DNA of 64,000 nt from positions 62,001 through 126,000 of the IMG/VR virus record IMGVR_UViG_3300043449_002688; one strand, written 5' to 3'. The DNA comes from a virus. Shown piece after piece: positions 1 through 8,400 of this stretch (position 1 is the first letter of the stretch; every line of letters begins with the position of its first letter). Below the pieces are notes generated by a model. That model was not told the DNA's origin. It searched no databases and saw only the letters and a program-made list of their open reading frames with translations. The translations under genes were made by a program, and so were the position numbers.

Positions 1-1
1 T

Positions 2-334
2 TTGAAAAATCACACTCATTTTATTGGAATGTTTGTGTATCATGAAGATTCAGACAGAATCCATGTTTCCGCTTGCAGAGATTTTAAAACTGGGGATAGA
101 GCAGCAACTGTTGTTTCAGATGAAATTAACGATTTTGTATATAAGGCGAATCTTTTGTACGGCAACTCTCCGGTTCAATTGCCGTTAGGTTTTTCTCAAA
201 AAAACTTTAACGATGAACAGCCATCAAAGCCTGTAAAAACTTCTAAATGTGATTGCGGAGCTTTTGTTTTAGGTTATAAAGATTCAGACGATTATGCACA
301 TTCTAGATGGTGCAGTGCCTTAAATAAAGGCTAA
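2..334 (+). CDS. Small protein with C-terminal Cys/His cluster (5' end probably cut)
   Basis: The frame is open to the left window edge and begins here with a TTG, so the true start probably lies upstream. The C-terminal third contains CDCGAF followed by SDDYAHSRWC, a Cys/Cys/His/Cys arrangement that could bind one zinc ion. I do not recognise the family; short phage proteins ending in a CxC...H..C knuckle are common and usually unstudied. It converges with the minus-strand gene ending at 331, overlapping it by four bases. The reading frame is convincing; the function is unknown. Confidence 0.7.
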   Translation: MKNHTHFIGMFVYHEDSDRIHVSACRDFKTGDRAATVVSDEINDFVYKANLLYGNSPVQLPLGFSQKNFNDEQPSKPVKTSKCDCGAFVLGYKDSDDYAHSRWCSALNKG

Positions 335-606
335 AAAGTCCAGATGACCTTAACTGTAGGGTCATCTTTTGCTTTTACAACTAAAGAAAAATTATTGTTA
401 ATGCCAATAGAAGCTTCTTGAGCCACAGCAGCTCCAATAATTGGAGCTGCAATTTTTACTACGGCATAATCTATCTTCTTTTCAATTTTTCTTTTAGCTT
501 GTTCTAATTCTTGCACAAATTCAGGGTTATATGCATAGTATGCTGGCGTAACCTTTTCGCAAAGGCCATTAATACAAGCTGCAACAATACCTATTTCTAA
601 GATCAT
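331..606 (-). CDS. Hypothetical protein translationally coupled to the subtilase
   Basis: This 91-residue protein is unrecognised. It begins with a hydrophobic stretch (about residues 1-15), then a charged helical segment (about 30-45) rich in Glu and Lys, then a small-residue hydrophobic segment (IAAPIIGAAVA, about 52-62) and a short beta-like tail ending VKVIWTF. Its ATG overlaps the TGA stop of the upstream protease gene (ATGA), so the two are almost certainly co-translated. That pairing makes it a candidate partner of the protease (chaperone, inhibitor or substrate), but nothing in the sequence proves it. It does not look like the classical I9 propeptide, which would sit N-terminal to the protease. 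Confidence 0.7.
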   Translation of the reverse strand: MILEIGIVAACINGLCEKVTPAYYAYNPEFVQELEQAKRKIEKKIDYAVVKIAAPIIGAAVAQEASIGINNNFSLVVKAKDDPTVKVIWTF

Positions 607-1259
607 TTAGCTTTCCTTGTAAGAATAAATGCAGTTGCTTTTGCGGTAGACTGAGATGTTCCACTAAGAGTAACACCAAATCCAGTTTGATCTTCTCCAT
701 TCAAAGTAACATCCACAATCTTGCCTTTGTTGGAGGATTTATGATAAACCCCTGCTAACCCATTTCCTACAACTACAATTCGTTTGTCTAAGCAAGCTGG
801 ATAATAGTTGCATTTTTTATTTAAATCAAAAGACTCGTTGCCTGCTGCCACAACAATAATAGTTCCAGAATCTAATAGTTTTTTTAAAAGCTGATATTCT
901 TTTGCCCATATTACATTGCCACCAGCAGAAATATTTAAAATATCTGGTTTATCTTTTGCAATTTCAGCTAAAGCATTCATGTAAGATTTAAAATTCCCAT
1001 CTTTGCTTTTTTTAGAAAAACCTTTATAAATGTTTATACAATAATCTATTTTTTTTGGAGTATTTTCAATAATTAATCCAACAACATTTGTGCCATGTTC
1101 AGAATTTTCCCATAATTTTTCATTAGTAAAATTTTTTGTTTTGCAAATTTTTTTATTATGCATATGCTTAGAGCTAATTCCGCTGTCCAAAACAGCAACT
1201 TGAATTTTTGCAAAACAAACAACAGGCATTAAAACAAATAATGATATTGATTTAATCAT
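603..1259 (-). CDS. Secreted subtilisin-like serine protease (S8 family), compact
   Basis: A subtilase that would cleave peptide bonds with an Asp-His-Ser triad. All catalytic parts are visible: Asp in VAVLDSGI (about residue 25), His in EHGTNVVG (about 55), the oxyanion Asn in VVAAGNES (about 140) and Ser in SGTSQSTAKATA (about 200). The first 17 residues (Lys near the start, hydrophobic core, ending CFA) look like a Sec signal peptide, so it probably acts outside the cytoplasm. At 218 residues it is shorter than typical subtilases (about 270 for the mature domain) and has no propeptide between signal and catalytic domain, which is unusual. A good sigma70-like promoter lies directly upstream on the same strand. 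A virion or lysis role, or degradation of a host surface protein, is inference. Confidence 0.88.
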   Translation of the reverse strand: MIKSISLFVLMPVVCFAKIQVAVLDSGISSKHMHNKKICKTKNFTNEKLWENSEHGTNVVGLIIENTPKKIDYCINIYKGFSKKSKDGNFKSYMNALAEIAKDKPDILNISAGGNVIWAKEYQLLKKLLDSGTIIVVAAGNESFDLNKKCNYYPACLDKRIVVVGNGLAGVYHKSSNKGKIVDVTLNGEDQTGFGVTLSGTSQSTAKATAFILTRKAK

Positions 1260-1265
1260 ACTTAA

Positions 1266-1294
1266 AGAATACCACTTTGTTGACTTTAAATCAA
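1266..1294 (-). promoter_or_regulatory. Sigma70-like promoter for the subtilase gene
   Basis: On the minus strand TTGATT (1289-1294) and TATTCT (1266-1271) are 17 bases apart. The same two hexamers occur in the plus-strand promoters at 33615, 37648 and 38148. The start codon lies only six bases beyond the -10 box, so transcription would begin at or near the ATG and the message would be almost leaderless. That is either real or a sign that the match is fortuitous. Confidence 0.45.
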
Positions 1295-1310
1295 ATAAAT
1301 GGTCTAATAT
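1280..1310 (+). promoter_or_regulatory. Possible promoter for the plus-strand genes from 1338
   Basis: TTGACT at 1280-1285 and TAATAT at 1305-1310 are separated by 19 bases, longer than ideal. It lies in the divergent gap and overlaps the minus-strand promoter, so the two could compete. Confidence 0.35.
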
Positions 1311-1337
1311 TAATACAACCCAAGGAAGGAGGGTAAA

Positions 1338-1730
1338 ATGTTCTCATCAGAGCTGTCTGCAAAAGAGCTAAAAGATATAACTAATATTTTAGAAAACCTT
1401 AAAGCTATTGGAATTGTTAGCGATTATGATATAACAAAAGGAAGTGTTAGTATTTGCGACACTTTTTCGGCCATCAGAAGGATGGAACGGCATGCCTTTA
1501 ATGCCTTTAAATTAGCTTTTCCGGATTCTATTATTAGAAAAACTGCCATAGATTTTTATTTAGCAAGCTTAATGAACAATAATCTCAAAATGGGACTAGA
1601 TAAAAATTCTATTATTTTAAGCATGTTACTCTCTTTAGAAAAAGAGAATCAAAATCAGTTTAAAGATCTTTCCAAAATACTAGTTAAAGAGTTTTCTCAT
1701 TACAATTTTGAAAAAATAAAACTTCAATGA
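1338..1730 (+). CDS. Hypothetical helical protein
   Basis: A 130-residue protein, predominantly alpha-helical by composition, with no motif I recognise. A very strong ribosome binding site (AAGGAAGGAGGG) ends four bases before the ATG, which fixes the start. It is the first gene of a short plus-strand group that runs to the Fis-like gene. The central part contains a hydrophobic block (residues about 70-100) that could form a helical core. There is no signal peptide or transmembrane segment. It is probably cytoplasmic; the function is unknown. Confidence 0.75.
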   Translation: MFSSELSAKELKDITNILENLKAIGIVSDYDITKGSVSICDTFSAIRRMERHAFNAFKLAFPDSIIRKTAIDFYLASLMNNNLKMGLDKNSIILSMLLSLEKENQNQFKDLSKILVKEFSHYNFEKIKLQ

Positions 1731-1739
1731 ATTTTTTAC

Positions 1740-1768
1740 TTGTATTAAAATAAAAACAATGCTATCCT
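1740..1768 (+). promoter_or_regulatory. Sigma70-like promoter upstream of 1786
   Basis: TTGTAT (1740-1745) and TATCCT (1763-1768) are 17 bases apart, followed 10 bases later by a strong AAGGAGG ribosome binding site. Both hexamers deviate from consensus. Confidence 0.4.
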
Positions 1769-1785
1769 TATTTTAAGGAGGCATT

Positions 1786-2052
1786 ATGGCTAAAATTAAT
1801 GTTATTTCTGATTCGCTGGGAAATGAATTTTATCAAGCTACTGCTAATCATGAAACTTTCGGTAAACTAAATGAAGTAAAGTTTCAAAGCAAAAAAAGCA
1901 AAGAAATAATAGATTTTTTGGTTCAATATAATGTAGAAAAATGTGAAGCTGAAAGAGCAATCGATCTTCTTGACATTGAAGGTCATAATGCTGCTATTTT
2001 TGGAGTCCTTGGTACTCTTATTTTGACTAAATACGAAGGCCAATCCCAGTGA
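1786..2052 (+). CDS. Hypothetical protein
   Basis: 88 residues, preceded by AAGGAGG seven bases before the ATG. The N-terminal half is beta-rich (NVISDSLGNEFYQATANHETFGK) and the C-terminal half helical, ending in a hydrophobic run (AAIFGVLGTLIL, about 69-80). I recognise no family. The stop overlaps the GTG start of the next gene (GTGA), so the two are coupled. A membrane-associated role is possible because the next gene encodes a membrane protein, but this is weak inference. Confidence 0.7.
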   Translation: MAKINVISDSLGNEFYQATANHETFGKLNEVKFQSKKSKEIIDFLVQYNVEKCEAERAIDLLDIEGHNAAIFGVLGTLILTKYEGQSQ

Positions 2053-2240
2053 TTCAAAATAAGATGCTGTTTCTAAGCATTGGGTTGTTTGTTCTTTTAG
2101 CAGACTTTATGCTAACAATAGCAATATTAACTTTGCTTAAAACTCCTAATAATTTAATTATTCCAATTGCTATTTTTGGAAATATTGGCGCTATAATTTT
2201 ATTGTATCACAAAACAAAAAACGGAGGATCAAATGAATAA
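2049..2240 (+). CDS. Small two-helix membrane protein
   Basis: 63 residues with two clear hydrophobic segments (about 5-28 and 36-53) joined by a short polar loop (KTPNN) and ending in a basic tail (HKTKNGGSNE), which predicts both ends inside. The GTG start overlaps the stop of the previous gene; an in-frame ATG at 2064 is the alternative. It overlaps the Fis-like gene by eight bases. Small two-helix phage proteins include holins and superinfection-exclusion proteins, but position alone does not support either. Confidence 0.6.
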   Translation: MIQNKMLFLSIGLFVLLADFMLTIAILTLLKTPNNLIIPIAIFGNIGAIILLYHKTKNGGSNE

Positions 2241-2565
2241 ATTTATGGATTTTGACGAAGAAGAAGTGGTTTTGCCGGTAGGAAAAGCAATGAGCGCAGT
2301 AAGTGTAAATGCGGCAAAAGCAAATGATTTGGTAACAGAAAGCAAAAATGTAATGCCTACTGTTAAATCGCAAGATTTGGTTTCATTAGCTGAAATGGAA
2401 CGAATGCATATTATGAATGTATTAAATCATACAAATGGCAATAAATCAGAAGCTGCCAAAATTTTAGGTATTACGATTAAATCAGTTTATAATAAACTGC
2501 ATGAATATGAAAGCGCTGGGCATGCGCTTGGCGTTGCTGCTATTAATGCTAAATCAAGCAAATAA
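2233..2565 (+). CDS. Fis-family helix-turn-helix DNA-binding protein
   Basis: 110 residues. Residues about 50-93 match the Fis-type domain found at the C-terminus of NtrC-class activators: an acidic/hydrophobic helix (LAEMERMHIMNVLNHTNG) leads into NKSEAAKILGITIKSVYNKL, where the spacing of EAA..LG and S.Y.KL is typical of this helix-turn-helix. There is no AAA+ ATPase domain, so it should bind and perhaps bend DNA rather than activate sigma54 polymerase directly. The N-terminal 45 residues are low in structure and contain an acidic patch (DFDEEE). The start has a strong GGAGG. It is followed by a strong terminator. A role in phage gene regulation or nucleoid organisation is inferred. Confidence 0.85.
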   Translation: MNKFMDFDEEEVVLPVGKAMSAVSVNAAKANDLVTESKNVMPTVKSQDLVSLAEMERMHIMNVLNHTNGNKSEAAKILGITIKSVYNKLHEYESAGHALGVAAINAKSSK

Positions 2566-2575
2566 GTTTTAACAT

Positions 2576-2613
2576 AAAGCCTATACTAGCAAAAATAACG
2601 CAGTATAGGCTTT
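2576..2613. terminator. Bidirectional rho-independent terminator
   Basis: A 12-base stem (2576-2587 pairing with 2602-2613, AAAGCCTATACT and its complement) around a 14-base loop, with U-rich tracts on both sides. It lies between the convergent Fis-like gene and the tail fibre gene and can serve both strands. Confidence 0.85.
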
Positions 2614-2627
2614 TGCTTTTTAATCAA

Positions 2628-5321
2628 TTATTCTACAGGTCCAAGTCTTATCGCTACACCAGTTCTAGCATTTACAGTAAGAACGCCAGTAGTAACTTTT
2701 ACGTAAACTCTTAACTGTTCCGTTCCGTTAAAATCTATAGTCCCTAAAGTGTTTAACCCTAAAGTAAAGTTAGAAGCAACCGACTGAACAACCCTTTCTG
2801 TATTGGTTATAATTGTGCCATCTTTATATAAAGCTACATAGTTGAGAGAGTTGTTGTTTGTAGATGTCGCTGAACAATTAAAAAATACAGCGTATTTACC
2901 TGCGGCTGGAGTTACAACGAAATCGGTTATTTGCTGATAAGTATTTGTTGCAGTAGTTGCGAAAGCCGTTGTTGCGCTTGCATTATAGTTTGAGATACCA
3001 GCAGCTTGAGCAACTTCCACAGAAAAAGGAGAATACATACCTTTTTGAGTAGAGTTGTCTTGTAAAATCAAAGATGAAACAGATTCTGAACTTAAAATTC
3101 CAATTGTTGTTCCATCAAAATACTTTAAAGTAATTGGGCTTGGAGTTCTGTTATAAATTTCATAATTAGTTCCAATATCTAAAGTTGTTGAATCAGGAAA
3201 AACTACGCTAAAGTTTGCAGCAGTTCCAGTTAAAAAGTGAACGCTAGAAGAAGAATTGGATAAATTTAAAGTGCCGCTATTTGTTACCGTAGTAAATGTA
3301 GGAGTTGTAACCAAAATCTTTTTAACAGATTTATTTATACTTGTTATATTAAAGTTATTTAAATTTAAACTTCCAGACATTGAACGAGTACCGTCCAATT
3401 TTAAGAAAGTTAAATCTTCTGCAATTCTAGAACTTGCTTCTGCAGAAACTGCAGTAGCTAAGCTAGAATCAGCAGAAATTCTAGCAGATGTTTCACTTGA
3501 AATTTTTGAATCTAAACTTGAATCAGCAGAAATTCTTGAAGAAACTTCAGTCGAAACAGATGCAGAGATATCAGCTATAGAATAACCATTTATCGTATTA
3601 ACATTTGTAATATTGTTAGAGTTCATGTTTAAATGGCCGCCCATTGGACGAGTACCATCAATTAAAAGATACTGAGTGTGGTCGTCATTTCCTAGGCCAG
3701 AAAGGTTAGCATGATCTCCGTTAAATACTGAAGCTGAAACTTGCCTATCGGCTCCCCAACGAATATCTAAGACAGATTTCATTGCTGCTTTAGGTGTGTT
3801 GGTGTAAGCAGAAGAAGTTTCATAAAACAAAAGATATAAAAGCTTCATTTCTTGAGCAGGAAGATCGCCAAAGCTAATTTTATCCCATGTACCATTTGCT
3901 TTAGCATCATCTAAATCAGAAAACTCAGCTTGACCAAGCAAAGCTATTACTGGTTCCTCTACATTTGTTGTAGCAAAAATATAACTAACTAAATATTTTC
4001 CATCAGCAGAAGCATCTTCTAAAGACCAAACCCCTGCTGTATTTTTATTGTATTGCGCCCTAACAGTGCCTTGGGACATAGGAAATTCTGTAGCTGTAGC
4101 TCTTTTCCATTCTGAGCCAACTCTATAAACTACAGGAATATTTGCAATTGGACTTAAAATTTGTTGAAACGGAGCAGAAGGCGAGGCGCTATTAGTAATA
4201 TTTACGGTTATGTCTTCGTCTCTGATTTGCATATCCGTAAGAGCTATTTGTGTATCAGAATCCGCAGTCCCATCCCCAGCTATATCAAAAGTAATTGATG
4301 CGCCAGAGCTAATCTGAGTGCCGCGAGTTGTATGTAAATAAGAATGCGTTGTACCGTCCATAGTAATTCCATGACGTTCTTCTCCAAATGCCACAGCTTG
4401 ATTGTCAGTAGAATTCCAATGGATAAAAGCAGTATAAGCAACTCCTGTTAAAAGAGCTGGATTAAAGGTTGTATAATAATCTAAAGCTCCGCTTGTATTG
4501 ATATATAAAAAATAATTTCCAGAAATATCGGGGATTTGTTTGGTCAAAGTAGTGGTAATTGTTTGTTTTACCCCTGAAGTATATATATCAAAGCTAGTAA
4601 TTGCTGGAGCAATAGAAAAAGTTCTTGTACTTTCATCAAAAGAAATAATAGACTGAGTTCGATCTGCGTGTCCAGTAGGTTCTTTCATGTCAACAAGAAC
4701 CGTCTTGTCTACTTTTTGATTTATTTCAGATTCAAGGCTAGAATCTGCGGCAAGACGTACTGATTCTTCCGTAGAAATACGAGTAGTTAAGCTAGAATCA
4801 GCAGAAACTCTAGCAGATGTTTCAGTAGAAAGGTCTAAAGTTAAACTTGCATCAGCAGAAGCTCTAGCAGATGTTTCAGTAGAAATTTTAGTATCAAGTG
4901 AACTATCTGCAGATACTCGTGCAGATGTTTCAGAAGAAATTAAAATAGAAACACTTGAGTCAGAAAAAATACGACTAGATTCTTCTGTAGAAATACGAGT
5001 AGTTAAACTAGAGTCGGCAGAAATTCGTGTAGATTCTTCTGCAGAGATTGCAGAAGCTAACGAGCTGTCCGAAGAGATCCTAACGGATTCTTCTGCAGAA
5101 ATTGCCGTAGCTAAACTTTCATCTGAAGAAACTCGTGCAGATGTTTCAGACGAAAGATCCATGCTAGTTTGGCCATTCAAAGCATGCCATTCGCCATTTT
5201 CATATCCATAAAATTTATCCGTTGTTTCATCGTAATAAATTTCACCATTTTGAGGATTAGAAGGGGCAGAAGTTGGTTTTAGCACCAACGATTTTGATAT
5301 TTTAAAACTATTTTTGCTCAT
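2628..5321 (-). CDS. Tail fibre protein with Ser/Ala 18-residue repeats
   Basis: 897 residues, a probable trimeric fibre subunit. The N-terminus carries APSNPQNGEIYYDETTDKFY (about 18-37), a motif shared with the two neighbouring fibre genes and likely to be the attachment domain. Residues about 60-200 hold 18-residue repeats of the type ETSARVSADSSLDTKIS, with a short second block near 577-630. GTRPMGGHLNMNSNNI and GTRSMSGSLNLNNFNI resemble the fibre motif that precedes beta-structured shaft regions. The last 125 residues are beta-rich and look like a jelly-roll receptor-binding head (C1q/TNF-like by pattern only). The gene is headed by its own late-type element. Receptor binding is inferred. 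Confidence 0.85.
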   Translation of the reverse strand: MSKNSFKISKSLVLKPTSAPSNPQNGEIYYDETTDKFYGYENGEWHALNGQTSMDLSSETSARVSSDESLATAISAEESVRISSDSSLASAISAEESTRISADSSLTTRISTEESSRIFSDSSVSILISSETSARVSADSSLDTKISTETSARASADASLTLDLSTETSARVSADSSLTTRISTEESVRLAADSSLESEINQKVDKTVLVDMKEPTGHADRTQSIISFDESTRTFSIAPAITSFDIYTSGVKQTITTTLTKQIPDISGNYFLYINTSGALDYYTTFNPALLTGVAYTAFIHWNSTDNQAVAFGEERHGITMDGTTHSYLHTTRGTQISSGASITFDIAGDGTADSDTQIALTDMQIRDEDITVNITNSASPSAPFQQILSPIANIPVVYRVGSEWKRATATEFPMSQGTVRAQYNKNTAGVWSLEDASADGKYLVSYIFATTNVEEPVIALLGQAEFSDLDDAKANGTWDKISFGDLPAQEMKLLYLLFYETSSAYTNTPKAAMKSVLDIRWGADRQVSASVFNGDHANLSGLGNDDHTQYLLIDGTRPMGGHLNMNSNNITNVNTINGYSIADISASVSTEVSSRISADSSLDSKISSETSARISADSSLATAVSAEASSRIAEDLTFLKLDGTRSMSGSLNLNNFNITSINKSVKKILVTTPTFTTVTNSGTLNLSNSSSSVHFLTGTAANFSVVFPDSTTLDIGTNYEIYNRTPSPITLKYFDGTTIGILSSESVSSLILQDNSTQKGMYSPFSVEVAQAAGISNYNASATTAFATTATNTYQQITDFVVTPAAGKYAVFFNCSATSTNNNSLNYVALYKDGTIITNTERVVQSVASNFTLGLNTLGTIDFNGTEQLRVYVKVTTGVLTVNARTGVAIRLGPVE
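4725..5130 (-). repeat. Repeat block in fibre gene, 54-base units
   Basis: The gene segment encodes about eight degenerate 18-residue units. Bases 4869-4939 (71 bases) are identical to 7489-7559 in the next fibre gene, which points to recent recombination or gene conversion between the two. Confidence 0.85.
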
Positions 5322-5358
5322 ATAATTCCTTTTTCACTATCCAAAGGCTTTATTAAAA

Positions 5359-5370
5359 AAGATTAGGGTT
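5359..5370 (-). promoter_or_regulatory. Late-type promoter element (CCTAATCTT)
   Basis: Minus strand reads AACCCTAATCTT, 38 bases before the start of the fibre gene at 5321. It is preceded by TATTAAT and followed by a T-run. Confidence 0.65.
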
Positions 5371-5434
5371 ATTAATAATATAACACTGTTTTTTTGTAAA
5401 TTAAAGATACCGTAAAATAAATATAACAATAAAA

Positions 5435-5460
5435 AGGGCCTAAACTTTCGTTTAGACCCT
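5435..5460 (-). terminator. Terminator after the long fibre gene
   Basis: On the minus strand an 11-base stem with one G-T style mismatch closes a GAAA tetraloop and is followed by TTTTTATT. It lies 28 bases beyond the stop at 5488, so the long fibre gene and the following fibre gene are separate transcription units. Confidence 0.8.
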
Positions 5461-5487
5461 GGAAAAGCTTAATAATTTTTTATTTTA

Positions 5488-8400
5488 TTAAGCCAAGAAC
5501 TTTTTCACATCAGCTCGCATTGTAGCCGTAGTAGCGCCAGAAGTATATTTTACTTCTACGTTAGCTCCGTTAACCGCTGCAGTAAACGAAATTCCAAGAT
5601 CTGCACTATCGGCAAAGGTATCTACAACAGTAACGTCTGTACCGTTTGTAGCTACACGAAGAGTACCGATACGAACAGCACCAGCAGAATCTTTCATTTT
5701 GTAAGTAATTTCAACACCTTCTACGCTTGCATGTGCAAAAGTAAAGCTTGAAATAACTGCATTAGTTTGGCTGGCTGAAAGAGAAACACCATGAATGTAT
5801 TCTTCTTCAACAAAACCTGTTTTAGAGGCTTGCTTAGCCCGCTTAACAGAGTTTTGACCTGCCAACATAATGTCACTAGAAACGCCTTCGATATCGTTTC
5901 CGTTAACATCAAGATCTCCGCCAAGTTGAGGAGCCGCATCGTCAACGACAGCATTTAGCTTGCCATCCAACTGTTCTTGAACGTTTGAGTCAAGGCCAGT
6001 AAGGTAGCCAAGTTCAGTAGCCGTAACTGTAGAAGCAATTACTACTCCGCTTGCATCGCTAACAAGAGCTTTGCTGGCAGTAAGAGCTGCCATCTTAGAG
6101 AAGGCAATGCCTGCGCTAGCAGAAACTTGCGTATTAGTAATCCCACCATCAGCAACTTTAACACCCGTTCCTGATTTAGAAAGTGTAGAACCGTCAAGCT
6201 TTAAGCTAAGTTGAGCTGCAGAAGCTCCCGAATCGCTTGTACCATCAACAGTAAGATGTAAGCCTGAAGAAGTATAAAGATCGATACCAATTTCATCGGT
6301 AGGAAGTTCTTTAATACCTGCGCCAACCATTACGTTGAGAGTATTGCCATCCCACTGCAAGCCTGTACCTGCATTAGTAGCACCAGGACCACCAAATTCT
6401 ACCCACTCTGTTCCGTTGTAATCGTAAGAATGGCCAAAATGCGAAGAATTGTCATTATCAACATAAACCGCTTGGTTATTAACTGGAGCAGTAAAGCTGT
6501 AAACAATCGCACCGACTGTAGCATTAGTGATTTCTGCAATTTGATCGTCTTTACCAAGCAAACCACCTTGGGCAGCACCAATGTTAAGGTACATGCTGAC
6601 ACCAAAACGGTCGCCAATAGCTACTGGACGATCAAACAAATCTATCCAAGTAGATCCGCTCCAATAAAGAGCGTGTCCTGCTTTTCCAGACCAATCGCCT
6701 GTAGGAGAAACGCCGACAATGTAAACCGCTTTTGTAACAGGAATTCCAGGAGGAGTAGACAAGCTATCGTCATACAAGTTTGGATCTGCAATAGGTCGCA
6801 ACCAAACTGCACCACTAATCAATGCATCAACATAAGATTTGCGAACAGCATCGCCATCATTAACTGGAGCTGCTAGGTTGATAGGAAGATAACTTCCACC
6901 AAAATTTAAATCTCCAGTCATCGTGTCGCCAGCTTTGCTGACTTTAGTGCTAATATCAGAAGCTAAGCTTGCTTCAGCAGATTGAGCACGAGATGTTTCA
7001 GAAGAAACTTTAGTATCAAGTGAGCTATCAGCAGATACTCTTGCAGATGCCTCAGAAGAAATGCTAGTTGCCAGCGAAGACTCTGCAGCTTGAGCACGAG
7101 ATACTTCAGTAGAAAGGTCAGAAACTGTAGAAGAAATTGCAGAAGCTAATGAACTGTCAGCAGAAGTACGTACAGATACTTCAGTAGAAAGATCTCCAGC
7201 TACGTTAGCAATTGATCCAGCAAGTGAGCTATCAGCAGAAGTAAGTGCAGATACTTCAGTAGAAATTTTAGCATCTAAACTTGCATCAGCAGAAATTCTT
7301 GCAGAAGCTTCTGCAGAAACTGCAGCAGTTGCTTCAGTAGAAATTAAAGTAGCTAATGAACTTTCAGCAGATAAAGCACGAGATGTTTCAGTAGAAACTT
7401 TGCTATCTAAACTTGCATCAGCAGAGACTCTTGCAGATTCTTCTGAAGAAACGGCAGTAGTTAAACTAGACTCTGCAGCAGAAGCACGAGATGTTTCAGT
7501 AGAAATTTTAGTATCAAGTGAACTATCTGCAGATACTCGTGCAGATGTTTCAGAAGAAACGGCAGTAGTTAAACTAGACTCTGCAGCAGAAGCACGAGAC
7601 GTTTCAGCAGAAACTTTAGAATCTAAGCTTGCATCGGCAGATACTCTTGCAGAAGTTTCAGCAGAAGCCGCAGTAGCTAAGCTAGATTCCGCAGCAGAAG
7701 CACGAGATGTTTCAGTAGAAATTTTAGTATCAAGCGAGCTGTCTGCAGCGATTCGTGCAGATGCTTCAGAAGAAACAGAAGTAGAAACTAAAGTAGCAAG
7801 TGAGCTGTCTGCAGAAGCTCTAACGCTTTCTTCTGTAGAAATGCGAGTAGTTAAGCTAGAGTCAGCAGAAACTCGTGCAGATTCTTCTGCAGAGATCATA
7901 GTAGCTAAGCTTTCGTCTGCAAAAAGTCGTGTAGAAGCTTCAGAAGAAATTTCGCTTGAAAATTTTGTTTCCAAACTTTCATCAGCAAAAATACGATTAG
8001 AAGTTTCCGCAGAAAGTTTAGTACCTAAGCTTTCATCTGCAGAAATTCGTGCAGAGGCTTCAGCAGAAACTGCAGCAGTTGCTTCACTTGAAATAAGAGA
8101 AGCAAGAGAAGCTTCACCTGAAACTCGCGCAGATGCTTCAGCAGAAACTGCAGTAGCTAAGCTAGATTCTGCAGAAGAAGCACGAGATGTTTCAGTAGAA
8201 ATTTTGCTATCTAAACTTGAATCAGCAGAAACTCTAGTAGATGTTTCGCTTGAAACTTTAGAATCAAGTGAAGATTCCGCAGCAGATGCGCGAGAAGTTT
8301 CCGCAGAAATTTTAGTATCAAGTGAACTATCAGCAGCAATTCGTGCAGATGCTTCAGAAGAAATCTCACCACTTACATAGGCTTTAACAGCAGATACTGA

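Noticed and set aside
7400-8380. A 326-codon plus-strand frame opposite the fibre repeats.
   Set aside because: It is the mirror of the 18-residue repeat: low-complexity Glu/Ala/Ser protein, no ribosome binding site, and the minus frame continues on both sides with fibre domains.
6955-8380. Regular spaced repeats considered as a CRISPR array.
   Set aside because: The repeats are contiguous, degenerate 54-base coding units without unique spacers and lie inside an intact fibre frame.
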